Below the pieces are notes generated by a model. That model made no database searches. It was not told where the DNA came from and saw nothing but the letters and a program-made list of their open reading frames with translations. Below are positions 18,442-26,962 of a stretch of 64,000 nucleotides of DNA, in pieces. Position numbers and translations under genes: made by a program. Location of the stretch: assembly GCF_034427455.1 (NCBI RefSeq), contig NZ_JAXQNN010000001.1:496001-560000 (forward strand). The letters run 5' to 3'. The number at the start of each line of letters is the position of its first letter. Position 1 is the stretch's first letter. The DNA comes from Jeotgalibacillus haloalkalitolerans. Lineage in GTDB: Bacteria; Bacillota; Bacilli; Bacillales; Jeotgalibacillaceae.

Positions 18442-19596
18442 TCAACTCACCGTATACTCAACCTGCATCATTGTCTTCTCAAGCAGTGATGCCGCCTGCT
18501 TACATTCCTCATAGCTGACAGTAAGCGGAGGCAGCAGTCTGATGACGTTTGGTCCTGCAGGTACGAGCAGCAGCCCGTTTTCCTCTGCTTTTTTTACAAT
18601 GGGACCAGCTTCGGTGCTTAGGACGATCCCAAGCATTAAGCCTTTACCCTGAATGCACGTCACCTGTGAGAGGCCGAAAAGGGAAGCGAGCTGCTCGCGA
18701 AGATAAGCGGCTTTTTTCCGGACTTCTTCAAGAAAAGCTTCGTTAAAAATGTGATCAACGACTGTCTGTGCTGCTGTAACAGCAAGCGGATTGCCGCCGT
18801 ATGTGGATCCATGTGAGCCTGGACCGAAATAGTCAGCCAGCGCTTCAGTGCCGAGAATTGCCCCGACCGGAAATCCGCCGCCTAGTCCTTTTGCGAGTGT
18901 AACAATATCGGGTTTAAGCGGCGTCTGTTCAAACGCATAACGGGTGCCTGTGCGGCCGATTCCGGTTTGCACCTCATCAATGATCAGTAAAAACCCGGCT
19001 GATTCGCTGAGCTTCTGCAACTCAGTAGCGAAATCTTCATCAATCGGATTCACACCGCCTTCACCTTGAATGACTTCAAGCATGACGGCTGCCGTATCTT
19101 CATCAATCGCAGCCTTTAAAGCTTCTACATTGTTAAAAGGGATCGTCCGGAACTCAGGCATGAGCGGACCGAAGCCTTCTTTTACTTTATCCTGACCGGT
19201 TGCGGCCATGGCGCCGGTTGTTCGACCGTGAAAGGACTGTTCAAATGTAATGATCACGTGTTTCCCAGTCGCTTTACGGGCCAGTTTGATTGCCGCTTCA
19301 TTCGCTTCAGCTCCGCTATTGCAAAACAGCGCGCGTGAAAGCGGCGTGTCTTTGACAAGATCAGCTGCGAGCTTTTCCTGGGCAGGACTTTCAAACAGAT
19401 TTGAAATATGCCAGAGGTTTTCAGCCTGTGTCTGCAAAGCGCTGACCATTTTAGGGTGACTGTGTCCGAGGCTTACAACTGCGATCCCGCTTGTGAAATC
19501 AAGGTAGGTTTTACCCTGATCGTCCCAGACGGTCGTTCCTTCACCTTTCACTATATGAAGTGAACGCCTCGCATAGTTTTGAAAAAGTGCACTCAT
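18442..19596 (-). CDS. argD: Acetylornithine aminotransferase
   Basis: 384 residues, PLP-dependent class III aminotransferase that converts N-acetylglutamate semialdehyde to N-acetylornithine. The PLP lysine is in LAKGLGGGFP (about residue 242), with the GAEANEAAIKLAR motif near 95 and DEVQTGIGRTG near 212. ATG at 19596 follows AAAGGAGG and overlaps the argB stop by four bases. Fourth gene of argCJBD. Confidence 0.96.
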   Translation of the reverse strand: MSALFQNYARRSLHIVKGEGTTVWDDQGKTYLDFTSGIAVVSLGHSHPKMVSALQTQAENLWHISNLFESPAQEKLAADLVKDTPLSRALFCNSGAEANEAAIKLARKATGKHVIITFEQSFHGRTTGAMAATGQDKVKEGFGPLMPEFRTIPFNNVEALKAAIDEDTAAVMLEVIQGEGGVNPIDEDFATELQKLSESAGFLLIIDEVQTGIGRTGTRYAFEQTPLKPDIVTLAKGLGGGFPVGAILGTEALADYFGPGSHGSTYGGNPLAVTAAQTVVDHIFNEAFLEEVRKKAAYLREQLASLFGLSQVTCIQGKGLMLGIVLSTEAGPIVKKAEENGLLLVPAGPNVIRLLPPLTVSYEECKQAASLLEKTMMQVEYTVS

Positions 19597-20363
19597 TTGA
19601 CAACCACCTCCTTTAAAATCGTCGTACCTTCAAGCATTTCGTTCACAATTCGGACGGTTGGAATATCCGCTTCCAGACAGCCGGCAGCTGCCTGGACTTT
19701 TGGGATCATACCGCCGTAGATTGTGCCGTCTGAAATCCATCCGTTGATTTCATGCGGATGAGTGGTTGTGACGGTCTCGCCGTTTACTTTAATCCCTGGT
19801 GTGTCAGTTACAAAAAGAAGTTCATCAGCACCAATTGCAGCAGCGATTTTTTCAGCTGCAGTGTCTGCATTTATGTTCAGCGCCTGTCCGTCATTGGTTC
19901 TGCCGATACAGGAAATGACCGGTACAGTACCTTCAAGGAGCGCGAGCAGGGCAGGGTTCACATCATCAATTTTCCCGACATAGCCGTATGTCGCCTGATC
20001 TAAAAAGGATGCTTTCATTAATCCGCCGTCAAAGCCGTTTAACCCGACGGCCTGGATAGCCGCCTGTTCGAGCTGGTGGACGATCCATGGGTTCACTGAT
20101 CCGATCAGCGTCGTCTGAACGATTTCTATGGCTTCAGCAGGCGTAACACGCAGTCCGTTGACAACGGTGGTTTCAATCTGTGCTTCTTTCAGCTTACGGT
20201 TAATGGCAGGGCCGCCACCGTGAACAATGATGACCTTTTTACCGCTTTCAATCATCTGGTGAATACCTTTGAAAAAGTCGGGGGTCAGCCGCTCGAGCAG
20301 ACTGCCGCCAAGCTTAATGACTGTTTTATGTTCTGTAGCTTGCGTTGATCTGTACATAGTCAT
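19593..20363 (-). CDS. argB: Acetylglutamate kinase
   Basis: About 256 residues; phosphorylates N-acetylglutamate. KLGGSLL near residue 18, VHGGGPAIN near 48, and ADTAAEKIAAAIGADELLFVTDTPG near 170 are the expected nucleotide and substrate sites. The start lies inside argJ (38-base overlap): ATG at 20363 or, two codons on, 20357; no other start codon precedes the first beta strand, and the ribosome site is weak (GGGGGTG). The overlap suggests translational coupling to argJ. Confidence 0.94.
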   Translation of the reverse strand: MTMYRSTQATEHKTVIKLGGSLLERLTPDFFKGIHQMIESGKKVIIVHGGGPAINRKLKEAQIETTVVNGLRVTPAEAIEIVQTTLIGSVNPWIVHQLEQAAIQAVGLNGFDGGLMKASFLDQATYGYVGKIDDVNPALLALLEGTVPVISCIGRTNDGQALNINADTAAEKIAAAIGADELLFVTDTPGIKVNGETVTTTHPHEINGWISDGTIYGGMIPKVQAAAGCLEADIPTVRIVNEMLEGTTILKEVVVK

Positions 20364-21552
20364 ATGTCAGGTCGCACCCCCATGCAAGTCCTTTCCCATC
20401 ACCCTGATTCACGTTGACCTTCAGTTTGATTTCAGGCTGCTTCAGATATTCAGTAAGCTCATCCTCTGAAAATGGAAGTGGTTCACCTTCACGGACAACC
20501 GGTGTCGTACCGATCAGAATTTCAACTTCATTCGGATCAATCGTCATTCCGCTGTAGCCGACAGCTGCAAGAATACGTCCCCAGTTGGCATCGCAGCCAA
20601 ACGCTGCAGTCTTTACAAGAGGTGAGCCTACTACTGTTTTCGCAATTTTACGTGCTTCCTCATCATTCTTCGCGCCGTTCACTTCAACCTCAATCAGCTT
20701 CGTCGCACCTTCACCGTCCTTGGCGATCATTTTGCCGAGGTCCTCACATACATGTAAAAGCGTCTGAACGAACACCTTCCAGTCAGGGTGGGATGGAGAG
20801 AGTGTCTCATTTTCAGCCAGTCCATTCGCCATGACAAGTACCATATCATTCGTTGATGTATCGCCGTCTACGGTAATGGAGTTAAATGAACGGTCCACTA
20901 CTGATTTCAGTGCGCTGTGCAGGTGGTCTGATTCAATCGCGGCGTCTGTTGAAATAAATCCTAGCATCGTTGCCATATTCGGATGAATCATGCCCGATCC
21001 TTTTGCAGTCCCGGCAACGGTTACGGTTTTCCCGTCAATATCCACTTTATAAGCAGTATTTTTCGATACCGTATCAGTCGTCAGGATGGATTGTGAAAAG
21101 TCAATTGACCCTTTTAAGCCGGCAACAGGTTCAAGCTTTGGAATTCCGTATTTCAGGCGGTCCATTGGAAGTTTCTCACCAATAACGCCGGTAGAGGCAA
21201 CGCCAACAAGGTGTGGTTCGATATTTAAAAGATTTGCTGTTAGATGCTGCATCGTCTGCGCATCTATATAACCCTGCTTACCTGTGCAGGCATTGGCATT
21301 TCCTGAGTTCACGATAATTGCCTGCATCTTCTTTTCAACGGCAAGCGCTTCTTTTGTAACTTTTAAAGGCGCTGCCTGAACCGCATTTGTCGTATACACG
21401 CCGGCAGCGTTTGCAGGAACCTCACTTACTAAAAGTGCAAGGTCATTCTTTTTATGTTTAATACCGCAGTGCAGTCCTGCAGCCTTAAATCCAATTGGCG
21501 AAGCAATATTATTACCTGAAATCTTTTTGATTGATGGATAGACAGTTGTCAT
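20326..21552 (-). CDS. argJ: Bifunctional ornithine acetyltransferase / N-acetylglutamate synthase
   Basis: 408 residues. It recycles the acetyl group from acetylornithine to glutamate and in the bifunctional form also uses acetyl-CoA. It cleaves itself before the conserved threonine in MATML (Thr195), which becomes the nucleophile. KGSGMIHPNMATML and VDGDTSTNDM are intact. ATG at 21552 has AAGGAGG. No separate argA is seen, consistent with a cyclic pathway. Confidence 0.96.
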   Translation of the reverse strand: MTTVYPSIKKISGNNIASPIGFKAAGLHCGIKHKKNDLALLVSEVPANAAGVYTTNAVQAAPLKVTKEALAVEKKMQAIIVNSGNANACTGKQGYIDAQTMQHLTANLLNIEPHLVGVASTGVIGEKLPMDRLKYGIPKLEPVAGLKGSIDFSQSILTTDTVSKNTAYKVDIDGKTVTVAGTAKGSGMIHPNMATMLGFISTDAAIESDHLHSALKSVVDRSFNSITVDGDTSTNDMVLVMANGLAENETLSPSHPDWKVFVQTLLHVCEDLGKMIAKDGEGATKLIEVEVNGAKNDEEARKIAKTVVGSPLVKTAAFGCDANWGRILAAVGYSGMTIDPNEVEILIGTTPVVREGEPLPFSEDELTEYLKQPEIKLKVNVNQGDGKGLAWGCDLTYDYVQINASYRT

Positions 21553-21634
21553 ACTATTCCTCCTTAAATAAAAGCGGAAGGCGCTGGTCGGTTCGCGCCT
21601 GAAGCTATATAAAGTTTGCTATTCACAATTCAAG

Positions 21635-21776
21635 CTGAACCTTGGAGTGAAGGACGGAGACTCCTGCGGAAAAACGATCGGGAAAGACCCCGCAGAGCAG
21701 TGATCTTCTGCTCGAGGAGGCTTGAGCGTTCGTCCGCGGAAAGCGGAGTCCTTCACGGAAAGGTGAAGCGGTTCAT
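21635..21776 (+). repeat. Palindromic element, second family A subtype
   Basis: GTGAAGGACGGAGACTCCTGCGG near the start and GCGGAAAGCGGAGTCCTTCAC at the end are inverted repeats; the centre has GAGGAGGCTTGAGCG. It separates argC from argJ within the operon (argC stop at 21799, argJ start at 21552). Confidence 0.7.
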
Positions 21777-21798
21777 GAACGGCAAGTTTCATTGCAAG

Positions 21799-22830
21799 TT
21801 ATATATACGAAGGAACCAGATCAAGTCCTTCTGTTTCCTTAAATCCAAACTGAACGTTCATATTCTGAATGGCCTGACCTGCTGCACCTTTTACGAGGTT
21901 GTCAATGACTGAGACGATCGTGGCGCGATTTGTCCGCGGGTCCACGTGGGTTTGAAGGTCGCAGTAATTTGAGCCGTACACCTGGTTTGTGCTGAACTTT
22001 GGTCCCGGTGGCATTACTCTGACGAACGTTTCATGCTGGTAACTTTCCTGATAACATTCCTGCAGCTGCTTCTCGGTTACACCGTCAGCAAGCGGTGCAT
22101 AAGCAGCTGCCAAGATTCCCCGTGTCATTGGCACAAGGTGGGTGCTGAAGGTGATGGGTCGTGTCTTCTCCGCAAACCGGGCAAGGCCCGTTTCGATCTC
22201 AGGTATATGCTGATGTTTGTTGACTTTATAGATAGAAAGACTTTCATTTGTTTCGCTGAAATGTGTCATTTGATTCGGCTTGTTACCCGCTCCAGACACA
22301 CCACTTTTTGCGTCAATAATCAGGCTGTCAGTATCAATCAGTCCGTTTTTAACAGCAGGGAGCAGGCTGAGCAGAACAGCTGTCGGATAACAGCCGGGAT
22401 TAGCAACCATCACTGCGTCTTTGACAGCTTCACGGTTCCATTCAGTCAGTCCATATACTGCTTTTTGAAGCGAGGAAGCTGGTGCTGCATCTTTTCCGTA
22501 CCACTGAGTGTAATCTTCAGCTGATAAGCGGTAGTCACCTGAAAGGTCGATGATGCGAGGTCCCTTTCCGATCAGAGGAGGGAGCAGTCTGCTTGTCACC
22601 CCACTTGGTGTACTTGTGAATATAACATCCAGTTTCGCTAAATGTTCAATTCTGATTTTATGAAGAGGTGTGTCATAAATATTCATTAAATATGAATATT
22701 TATGAGAAAATAACTCTCCTTCATCAGAAGAAGTAAACAGGTCAATTGATGAAATTCCGCTGTGACGATGTAAAAGCCTGATCAGCTCAAGACCGCCATA
22801 ACCGGTTGCACCTATAATTCCAACTTTCAC
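21799..22830 (-). CDS. argC: N-acetyl-gamma-glutamyl-phosphate reductase
   Basis: About 343 residues. NADPH-dependent reduction of acetylglutamyl phosphate. Rossmann motif GATGYGG at the N-terminus, catalytic Cys in NPGCYPTA (about residue 150), His in HLVPMTRGI (about 217). I choose the GTG at 22830, eight bases after GGAG, giving the usual N-terminus MKVGIIGATG; the ATG two codons earlier is too close to that site, and longer in-frame starts run into the promoter. First gene of argCJBD, with operators at its promoter and inside its coding region. Confidence 0.95.
   Translation of the reverse strand: MKVGIIGATGYGGLELIRLLHRHSGISSIDLFTSSDEGELFSHKYSYLMNIYDTPLHKIRIEHLAKLDVIFTSTPSGVTSRLLPPLIGKGPRIIDLSGDYRLSAEDYTQWYGKDAAPASSLQKAVYGLTEWNREAVKDAVMVANPGCYPTAVLLSLLPAVKNGLIDTDSLIIDAKSGVSGAGNKPNQMTHFSETNESLSIYKVNKHQHIPEIETGLARFAEKTRPITFSTHLVPMTRGILAAAYAPLADGVTEKQLQECYQESYQHETFVRVMPPGPKFSTNQVYGSNYCDLQTHVDPRTNRATIVSVIDNLVKGAAGQAIQNMNVQFGFKETEGLDLVPSYI
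22673..22705. promoter_or_regulatory. Intragenic ARG-box palindrome in argC
   Basis: TCATAAATATTCAT, five bases (TAAAT), then its exact reverse complement ATGAATATTTATGA: a perfect 14-bp inverted repeat about 125-160 bases inside argC. The arms resemble ARG boxes. B. subtilis argC also carries a second AhrC operator within its coding region, so the position is telling. Confidence 0.75.
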
Positions 22831-22861
22831 ATCCATCACTCCAAAAAAATATGTTAGGCAT

Positions 22862-22890
22862 ATTATAGAGATGTATAAAAATAAAATCAA
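22862..22890 (-). promoter_or_regulatory. argC promoter
   Basis: Minus strand TTGATT (22885-22890), 17-base spacer, TATAAT (22862-22867), about 30 bases before the argC start. The spacer is covered by an ARG-box-like site. Confidence 0.75.
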
Positions 22891-22908
22891 CCGTATTTTT
22901 ATAAAATG
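22870..22908. promoter_or_regulatory. Pair of ARG-box-like sites over the argC promoter
   Basis: ATGTATAAAAATAAAAT (22871-22887) lies between -35 and -10, and on the other strand CATTTTATAAAAATACG (22892-22908) just upstream of -35. Both share TATAAAAATA. ArgR/AhrC bound here would block RNA polymerase. Confidence 0.65.
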
Positions 22909-22925
22909 TTGCGCAATTCTGCTAA

Positions 22926-22939
22926 TGGTAACGCTTACA
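22926..22939. promoter_or_regulatory. cre-like site upstream of argC
   Basis: TGGTAACGCTTACA fits TGNNANCGNTNNCA. It lies upstream of the argC promoter, where CcpA could activate. The remaining gap to the next gene (22940-23090) is AT-rich with no other feature. Confidence 0.5.
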
Positions 22940-23137
22940 ATATAGATAGCAGTAGGAAGAAACTTTTTTAAAGAATCAGTTTGTAATTTTTTTTAATGAA
23001 GTAATGATTACGGTTAGATTAAATATTTGTGAATAAGCCCTGCGCATATCTTTATGAAGTGATATTCGTTAAAATAAAAGGAAGTAATCAATCTTAAGGG
23101 AGGTTTTCTTATCAGCCGCATTGCTTCACATCCGTAT

Positions 23138-23401
23138 GTGATGATCACGCGTAAAATTGAGTGGGAAGAACAGCACATCATCGAACACGAAAGTTTTCTG
23201 CACCTTTACCCTCAAAAGCTCACTGATGACTCCAATGAATTTTATTTCCACGAAATTCTTGATCTTTCCTATAAAGAAAGCCAGAGAAGTTTTGGTTTAT
23301 TATACGTGCATACGACCCGCGGACTTTACCCTTATAAAGTCAGAGAGAATCCAATTGAATTTATCAGGATGGTTGAAGAAAGAATAAAGGGAGTGTTTTA
23401 A
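23138..23401 (+). CDS. Small hypothetical protein with uncertain start
   Basis: At least 87 residues from the first standard start codon (GTG at 23138). The strong ribosome site AGGGAGG (23097-23103) lies far upstream and points instead to ATC at 23111, seven bases after it, giving 96 residues that begin ISRIASHPYVMITRK; no ATG, GTG or TTG in frame lies between the upstream stop and 23138. The sequence FYFHEILDLSYK, then FGLLYVHTTRGLYPYKV, suggests a small beta-barrel (PH-like) domain, but I do not recognise the family. Its stop overlaps the next start (TAATG). Confidence 0.7.
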   Translation: MMITRKIEWEEQHIIEHESFLHLYPQKLTDDSNEFYFHEILDLSYKESQRSFGLLYVHTTRGLYPYKVRENPIEFIRMVEERIKGVF

Positions 23402-23772
23402 TGAGTTTTCGATTTGAAGGCATTGATCATGTGCAATTGACAGCACCTGAAGGCAGTGAAGATGAAGCGCGGAGATTTTACACTGACCTGCTGGGGTTGA
23501 AAGAAATACCAAAGCCTGTTAACCTTCGTGGGAATGGTGGGTGCTGGTTTATATGTGGGAACCAGGAAATACACATCGGGCGTGAGGAGCCATATACTCC
23601 GCCAAGAAAGGCGCATCCGGCATTTATCGTAAAGAATCTGGAGGAACTTCGCATTTGTTTATCTGAACAGAATGTATCTATTCAGGAAGAACAGCCGATC
23701 GAAGGAAGAACAAGGTTTTTTGTCAGAGACCCTTTTGGAAATAAATTAGAATTTCTTGAATATCACGTTTAA
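23401..23772 (+). CDS. VOC family (glyoxalase/dioxygenase fold) protein
   Basis: 123 residues. Two beta-alpha-beta-beta-beta modules: IDHVQLTAPEGSEDEARRFY at the start and RTRFFVRDPFGNKLEFLEY at the end, where His (residue 9) and the final Glu are typical metal ligands. B. subtilis has similar small proteins of unknown substrate. Its ATG overlaps the previous stop, so the two are coupled. Confidence 0.88.
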   Translation: MSFRFEGIDHVQLTAPEGSEDEARRFYTDLLGLKEIPKPVNLRGNGGCWFICGNQEIHIGREEPYTPPRKAHPAFIVKNLEELRICLSEQNVSIQEEQPIEGRTRFFVRDPFGNKLEFLEYHV

Positions 23773-23975
23773 CAAATTTTAAATGAGGTAAACATAAAGG
23801 TTTTGCTTACAACCTTTGACAAATACGTATAAGTATGAAAAGATTGGTATAACAGATCGCAACTCTGTTAAGTGCAGTTGTTTTCATGTAAGGAGCGTAT
23901 TTTTTTCTAAATTTAAATCAGTTAATAAATGTGACCATCAGGCTTATGGAATGAAGTAGTTAGGAGGTCATCAGC

Positions 23976-24344
23976 ATGCAGCGAATCATGATTATTGAAG
24001 ATAACGCTGACCTTCGCTTGGATCTCACAGAACAGGTTTCTGACCTGGGGTATCAATCCATACCGGTCACAGATTTTGAACGGATTATTGAGCATTTCAT
24101 CGAAGAAAAACCAGATTTGGTGCTCTTGGATGTAAAACTGCCTTATTTCGACGGTTTTTACTGGTACCGTCAAATCAGAGAGTATTCCAAATGTCCGATT
24201 GTCTATCTGTGGCATCACGAAGATGCAACAAGAGGGTTACAAGTGGCAAGAGAAGGTAAGAGAACGACCGGAGATGTGTTGCCGCTGACGTCGGAAATGT
24301 TAAGAACAACTTTGACACAGTATTTAAAAAATAGATTGAAATAA
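23976..24344 (+). CDS. Receiver-only response regulator, BceR-like and degenerate
   Basis: 122 residues. The N-terminal half closely follows BceR-type regulators of bacitracin sensing: acidic IIEDN (Asp9), phospho-acceptor Asp52 in LVLLDVKLPYFDGFYW. From about residue 78 it departs: the Thr/Ser switch position reads YLWHH, the Lys-Pro motif is missing, and the DNA-binding domain is absent. No BceS kinase or BceAB transporter is adjacent. ATG at 23976 follows TAGGAGG. It may be a decaying gene or a stand-alone receiver. Confidence 0.75.
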   Translation: MQRIMIIEDNADLRLDLTEQVSDLGYQSIPVTDFERIIEHFIEEKPDLVLLDVKLPYFDGFYWYRQIREYSKCPIVYLWHHEDATRGLQVAREGKRTTGDVLPLTSEMLRTTLTQYLKNRLK

Positions 24345-24348
24345 ATGA

Positions 24349-24385
24349 CTGACTCCCCGGCAGAAGCCTGGGAGTTTTTCTTTTG
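24349..24385 (+). terminator. Terminator of the receiver gene
   Basis: GACTCCCCGG-CAGAAGC-CTGGGAG followed by TTTTTCTTTT. Confidence 0.7.
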
Positions 24386-24430
24386 GGATTTATAGAGCAA
24401 GGCTTGTGCTTGCAGATCATTTGGCGTATT

Positions 24431-24752
24431 TGAACAAGTCAGGGCGGGATTCGGGCAACTGGCGCTGTAACATAGACAGGTTCCCGGGTGTATCGCGACA
24501 TCCTCCAGCATAATAGAGACAACTCCAGCAAAAAAGCAACATCTGGCCCGTGTCTGCCCTGCATGCACTTAGGAAACAGGCTCTTAGTGTCTTAAAGGCA
24601 TTAAGAGGGGCTGGCGATTGTGATTCAGATAATGGGTATGAACAAGTCAGGGCGGGATTCGGACAACTGGCGCCGGAACATAGACAAATTCCCGGGCGTA
24701 TCGCGGCATCCTTAACGTGAAAACCGGCAACCTGGCCTAAAATACCAACGAT
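24431..24752 (-). repeat. Array-spacer-array element, class II 21-bp arrays, copy 1
   Basis: Two six-unit arrays in the same (minus) direction flank a ~90-bp spacer. Second array (24639-24752): ACA-type cores at 24641, 24662, 24683, 24705, 24726 and 24747, spaced 21-21-22-21-21. First array (24431-24546): cores at 24433, 24454, 24475, 24497, 24518 and about 24538. The spacer holds AGGCTCTTAGTGTCTTAA, also found reversed at 29.76 kb. This fills the 487-base gap. Confidence 0.9.
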
Positions 24753-24831
24753 TTCCCCTCCGCCCCCCACATAACTGAAACAATTCACTCGTTTATCCGT
24801 ATAAGTAACTAGAAAAAGTGAGGTGTCCTGG

Positions 24832-25620
24832 ATGAAAAAAGAGAATGTTGCGCTGATTGCGGGATTATTATTTATGGCAGCGGCGGCTGCGGTCATGTTT
24901 TATTATGAAGTAGAGCTTTTAAACGCATTGGCATTTCCGATATTTGCGATTGGTATATCGCCGTACTTTTACATAAGATCGAAAGAGAAAGAAGCTAAAT
25001 GGCTGTCAGAGGCTGCTGAACTTGCAGGGAAATCTCTGCTTGATGAGAATGAATGGATTTATGAGTATACAGGCAGCTCTTATAGCTCATTGACAATTGT
25101 TAATAAAGACGGGGAGTATATAGGGGCTTATAAAATTGTGAATCTTCCGCTGTGGAAAAAAGTGGTCTCGATGTTTTTGTCTGGTCTAGACGCATATTAC
25201 TCTTTCACAGCAGGCGTATTTACCTCTCACAATGAACCGGCGGTTGCTTTTCAAAAAAGAAAAGAAAACGGCCGGAATGTGCTGGAAATCAGAAACCACG
25301 AAGGTAAAACAGTTGGGTATTATAAGGAAGAGAAGAAATTAACGAGAACAAATGGAGCGATCTATACAGCAGATGGGGAGCTTCTGTGTGATGTGAAAAC
25401 AAAATCACTGGCCGGTGACTTTCATCTGCAAACAGAAGACGGAAGGTTTTTCGCATCATACATGCAAGGGTATTTCGATTACGCAATGAAGCCGCAGTTT
25501 CAAAAATCCACTGCACTTGACCTTGTAAAAGTAGGCGATCAGCTTTCTGAAATTGAAAAAACCCTTGCCGCCGCAGTCGTGTGTTATTGGATGAGTTATC
25601 TGCAGCGAGGAAACAGATAG
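24832..25620 (+). CDS. Membrane-anchored hypothetical protein
   Basis: About 262 residues. Two adjacent membrane segments at the N-terminus (about residues 5-24 and 30-48, GLLFMAAAAAVMFYY and NALAFPIFAIGISPYFYI), then a soluble beta-rich domain (residues ~75-245: GKTVGYYKEEKKLTRTNGAIYTADGELLCDVKTK). The repeating strands recall tubby-like/LURP barrels, but this is tentative. ATG at 24832 follows GAGGTG. Followed after 12 bases by msrAB, so probably in one operon. Confidence 0.75.
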   Translation: MKKENVALIAGLLFMAAAAAVMFYYEVELLNALAFPIFAIGISPYFYIRSKEKEAKWLSEAAELAGKSLLDENEWIYEYTGSSYSSLTIVNKDGEYIGAYKIVNLPLWKKVVSMFLSGLDAYYSFTAGVFTSHNEPAVAFQKRKENGRNVLEIRNHEGKTVGYYKEEKKLTRTNGAIYTADGELLCDVKTKSLAGDFHLQTEDGRFFASYMQGYFDYAMKPQFQKSTALDLVKVGDQLSEIEKTLAAAVVCYWMSYLQRGNR

Positions 25621-25632
25621 GGGTGATGTTAA

Positions 25633-26586
25633 ATGGAAAAAGCAATGTTCGCAGGCGGCTGTTTCTGGTGCCTGGTCAGACCCATTCAGGAACGTGATGG
25701 TGTACTGAAAGTAATATCAGGTTATACAGGAGGGACTGAAGAAGACGCTGTGTACTCTAAGGTGAAAAACGGCGGGACGGGCCATGTGGAAGCTGTTTAT
25801 ATTGAATATGATCAAGAACGGATTTCCTATAAAGAACTACTGGATATCTACTGGCCCCTGACTGATCCAACCGATTCAGAAGGTCAGTTTTCTGACCGTG
25901 GTGCCGCATACAGATCGATTATTTTTACGTATACGGATGAACAGAGAGCGCAAGCCGAGAAATCCAAATCAGCGCTTGCGGAAAGCGGTCGTTTTGAAAA
26001 GCAGATTGTCACAGAGATTAGGGAAGCAGGACCTTTTTATCCGGCAGAGGATTTCCATCAGGACTTTGATCTGAAAAACAGCTTTCGTTATGCCCTGTAT
26101 GTTCAGGGGTCCGGACGTGAAAAGTTTCAGCGTACCTACTGGCCTAAAGATCGAACGCATTTAAAAGAGAAGCTGACTGACCTGCAGTATTTCGTGACGC
26201 AGGAAAATGGCACGGAGCCTCCTTATGAAAATGAGTACTGGGATAATGAGCGTGAAGGAGTTTACGTGGATATTGTGTCAGGTGAACCGCTGTTTTCATC
26301 GCGCGATCAGTATGATGCCGGCTGCGGATGGCCGTCTTTTACTAAGCCGATTACTGATTCAATGGTGGAGGAGAAGTGGGATGTCTCCACGAAAAACACG
26401 CGTCGTGAGATCAGAAGCCGGCATGCTGATTCCCATCTTGGACATGTGTTTGAAGACGGGCCGGAGAGTAAAGGTGGTTTGCGTTACTGCATCAACTCAG
26501 CGGCACTGCGGTTTATCCCGAAAGAGCGGCTTGAGGAAGAAGGTTACGGTGACTTTATGATATTATTTGCTTTAAAGAGAGATTAG
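25633..26586 (+). CDS. msrAB: Methionine sulfoxide reductase MsrA-MsrB fusion
   Basis: 317 residues. Residues 1 to about 155 are MsrA with catalytic Cys10 in GGCFWC; residues ~180-315 are MsrB ([21 protein letters not shown]) with catalytic Cys in [11 protein letters not shown] and Cys in DAGCGWPSF. The zinc-binding CxxC pairs are absent, as in B. subtilis MsrB. It reduces both S and R forms of methionine sulfoxide with thioredoxin. B. subtilis has two separate genes. ATG at 25633 follows GGGGTGAT. Confidence 0.95.
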   Translation: MEKAMFAGGCFWCLVRPIQERDGVLKVISGYTGGTEEDAVYSKVKNGGTGHVEAVYIEYDQERISYKELLDIYWPLTDPTDSEGQFSDRGAAYRSIIFTYTDEQRAQAEKSKSALAESGRFEKQIVTEIREAGPFYPAEDFHQDFDLKNSFRYALYVQGSGREKFQRTYWPKDRTHLKEKLTDLQYFVTQENGTEPPYENEYWDNEREGVYVDIVSGEPLFSSRDQYDAGCGWPSFTKPITDSMVEEKWDVSTKNTRREIRSRHADSHLGHVFEDGPESKGGLRYCINSAALRFIPKERLEEEGYGDFMILFALKRD

Positions 26587-26600
26587 AGGAGGACCTTCTG

Positions 26601-26912
26601 TTGAAAAATGCCAAGGTGGCTTTGCTGTTATTCGGAAGCCAGTTTTTCTATCTATTATTTCTGCCGATCTGGTTCACCTTTTACGGCGTATCACTCATGA
26701 ATATAGAGCAGGATGGATCATTTGCAGGGCGCATGGTGCTGTATGCCGTTGGATCTTATCCGGTTGTACTGATGGCTGTGATTGTCATCTCATGGATGGC
26801 TTATCATAAGTATAACTGGAAGAAGATGCTGCTTGTGAACAGTCTGCCGATTGTGTGGATTACACCGATTTTATTTATGTTTATCTTTGCGACAATGTTT
26901 GGCGGGGCATAA
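26601..26912 (+). CDS. Small membrane protein of unknown function
   Basis: 103 residues with about three membrane segments (VALLLFGSQFFYLLFLPIWF near the start, VLMAVIVISWMAY, and IVWITPILFMFIFATMF at the end). TTG start at 26601 follows AGAGGAGG. Fourteen bases after msrAB, therefore likely cotranscribed. No family recognised. Confidence 0.8.
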   Translation: MKNAKVALLLFGSQFFYLLFLPIWFTFYGVSLMNIEQDGSFAGRMVLYAVGSYPVVLMAVIVISWMAYHKYNWKKMLLVNSLPIVWITPILFMFIFATMFGGA

Positions 26913-26916
26913 TCAC

Positions 26917-26961
26917 GAAAAAAGCTTCACTGCCTGATTGAACGGGCAGTGAAGCTTTTTC
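26917..26961. terminator. Bidirectional terminator
   Basis: AAAAAGCTTCACTGCC-TGATTGAAC-GGGCAGTGAAGCTTTTT between convergent genes, with A- and T-runs on both sides. Confidence 0.9.
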
Positions 26962-26962
26962 A

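Noticed and set aside
22033-22524. 163-codon plus frame antisense to argC
   Set aside because: Shadow of argC with no recognisable protein character.
21553-22830. T-box or attenuator before argC/argJ
   Set aside because: No T-box motif; the gap between argC and argJ is filled by a palindromic repeat instead.
24417-24896. 159-codon minus-strand frame over the class II arrays
   Set aside because: It simply follows the 21-bp period (7 codons) and overlaps the start of the membrane protein gene; no ribosome site.
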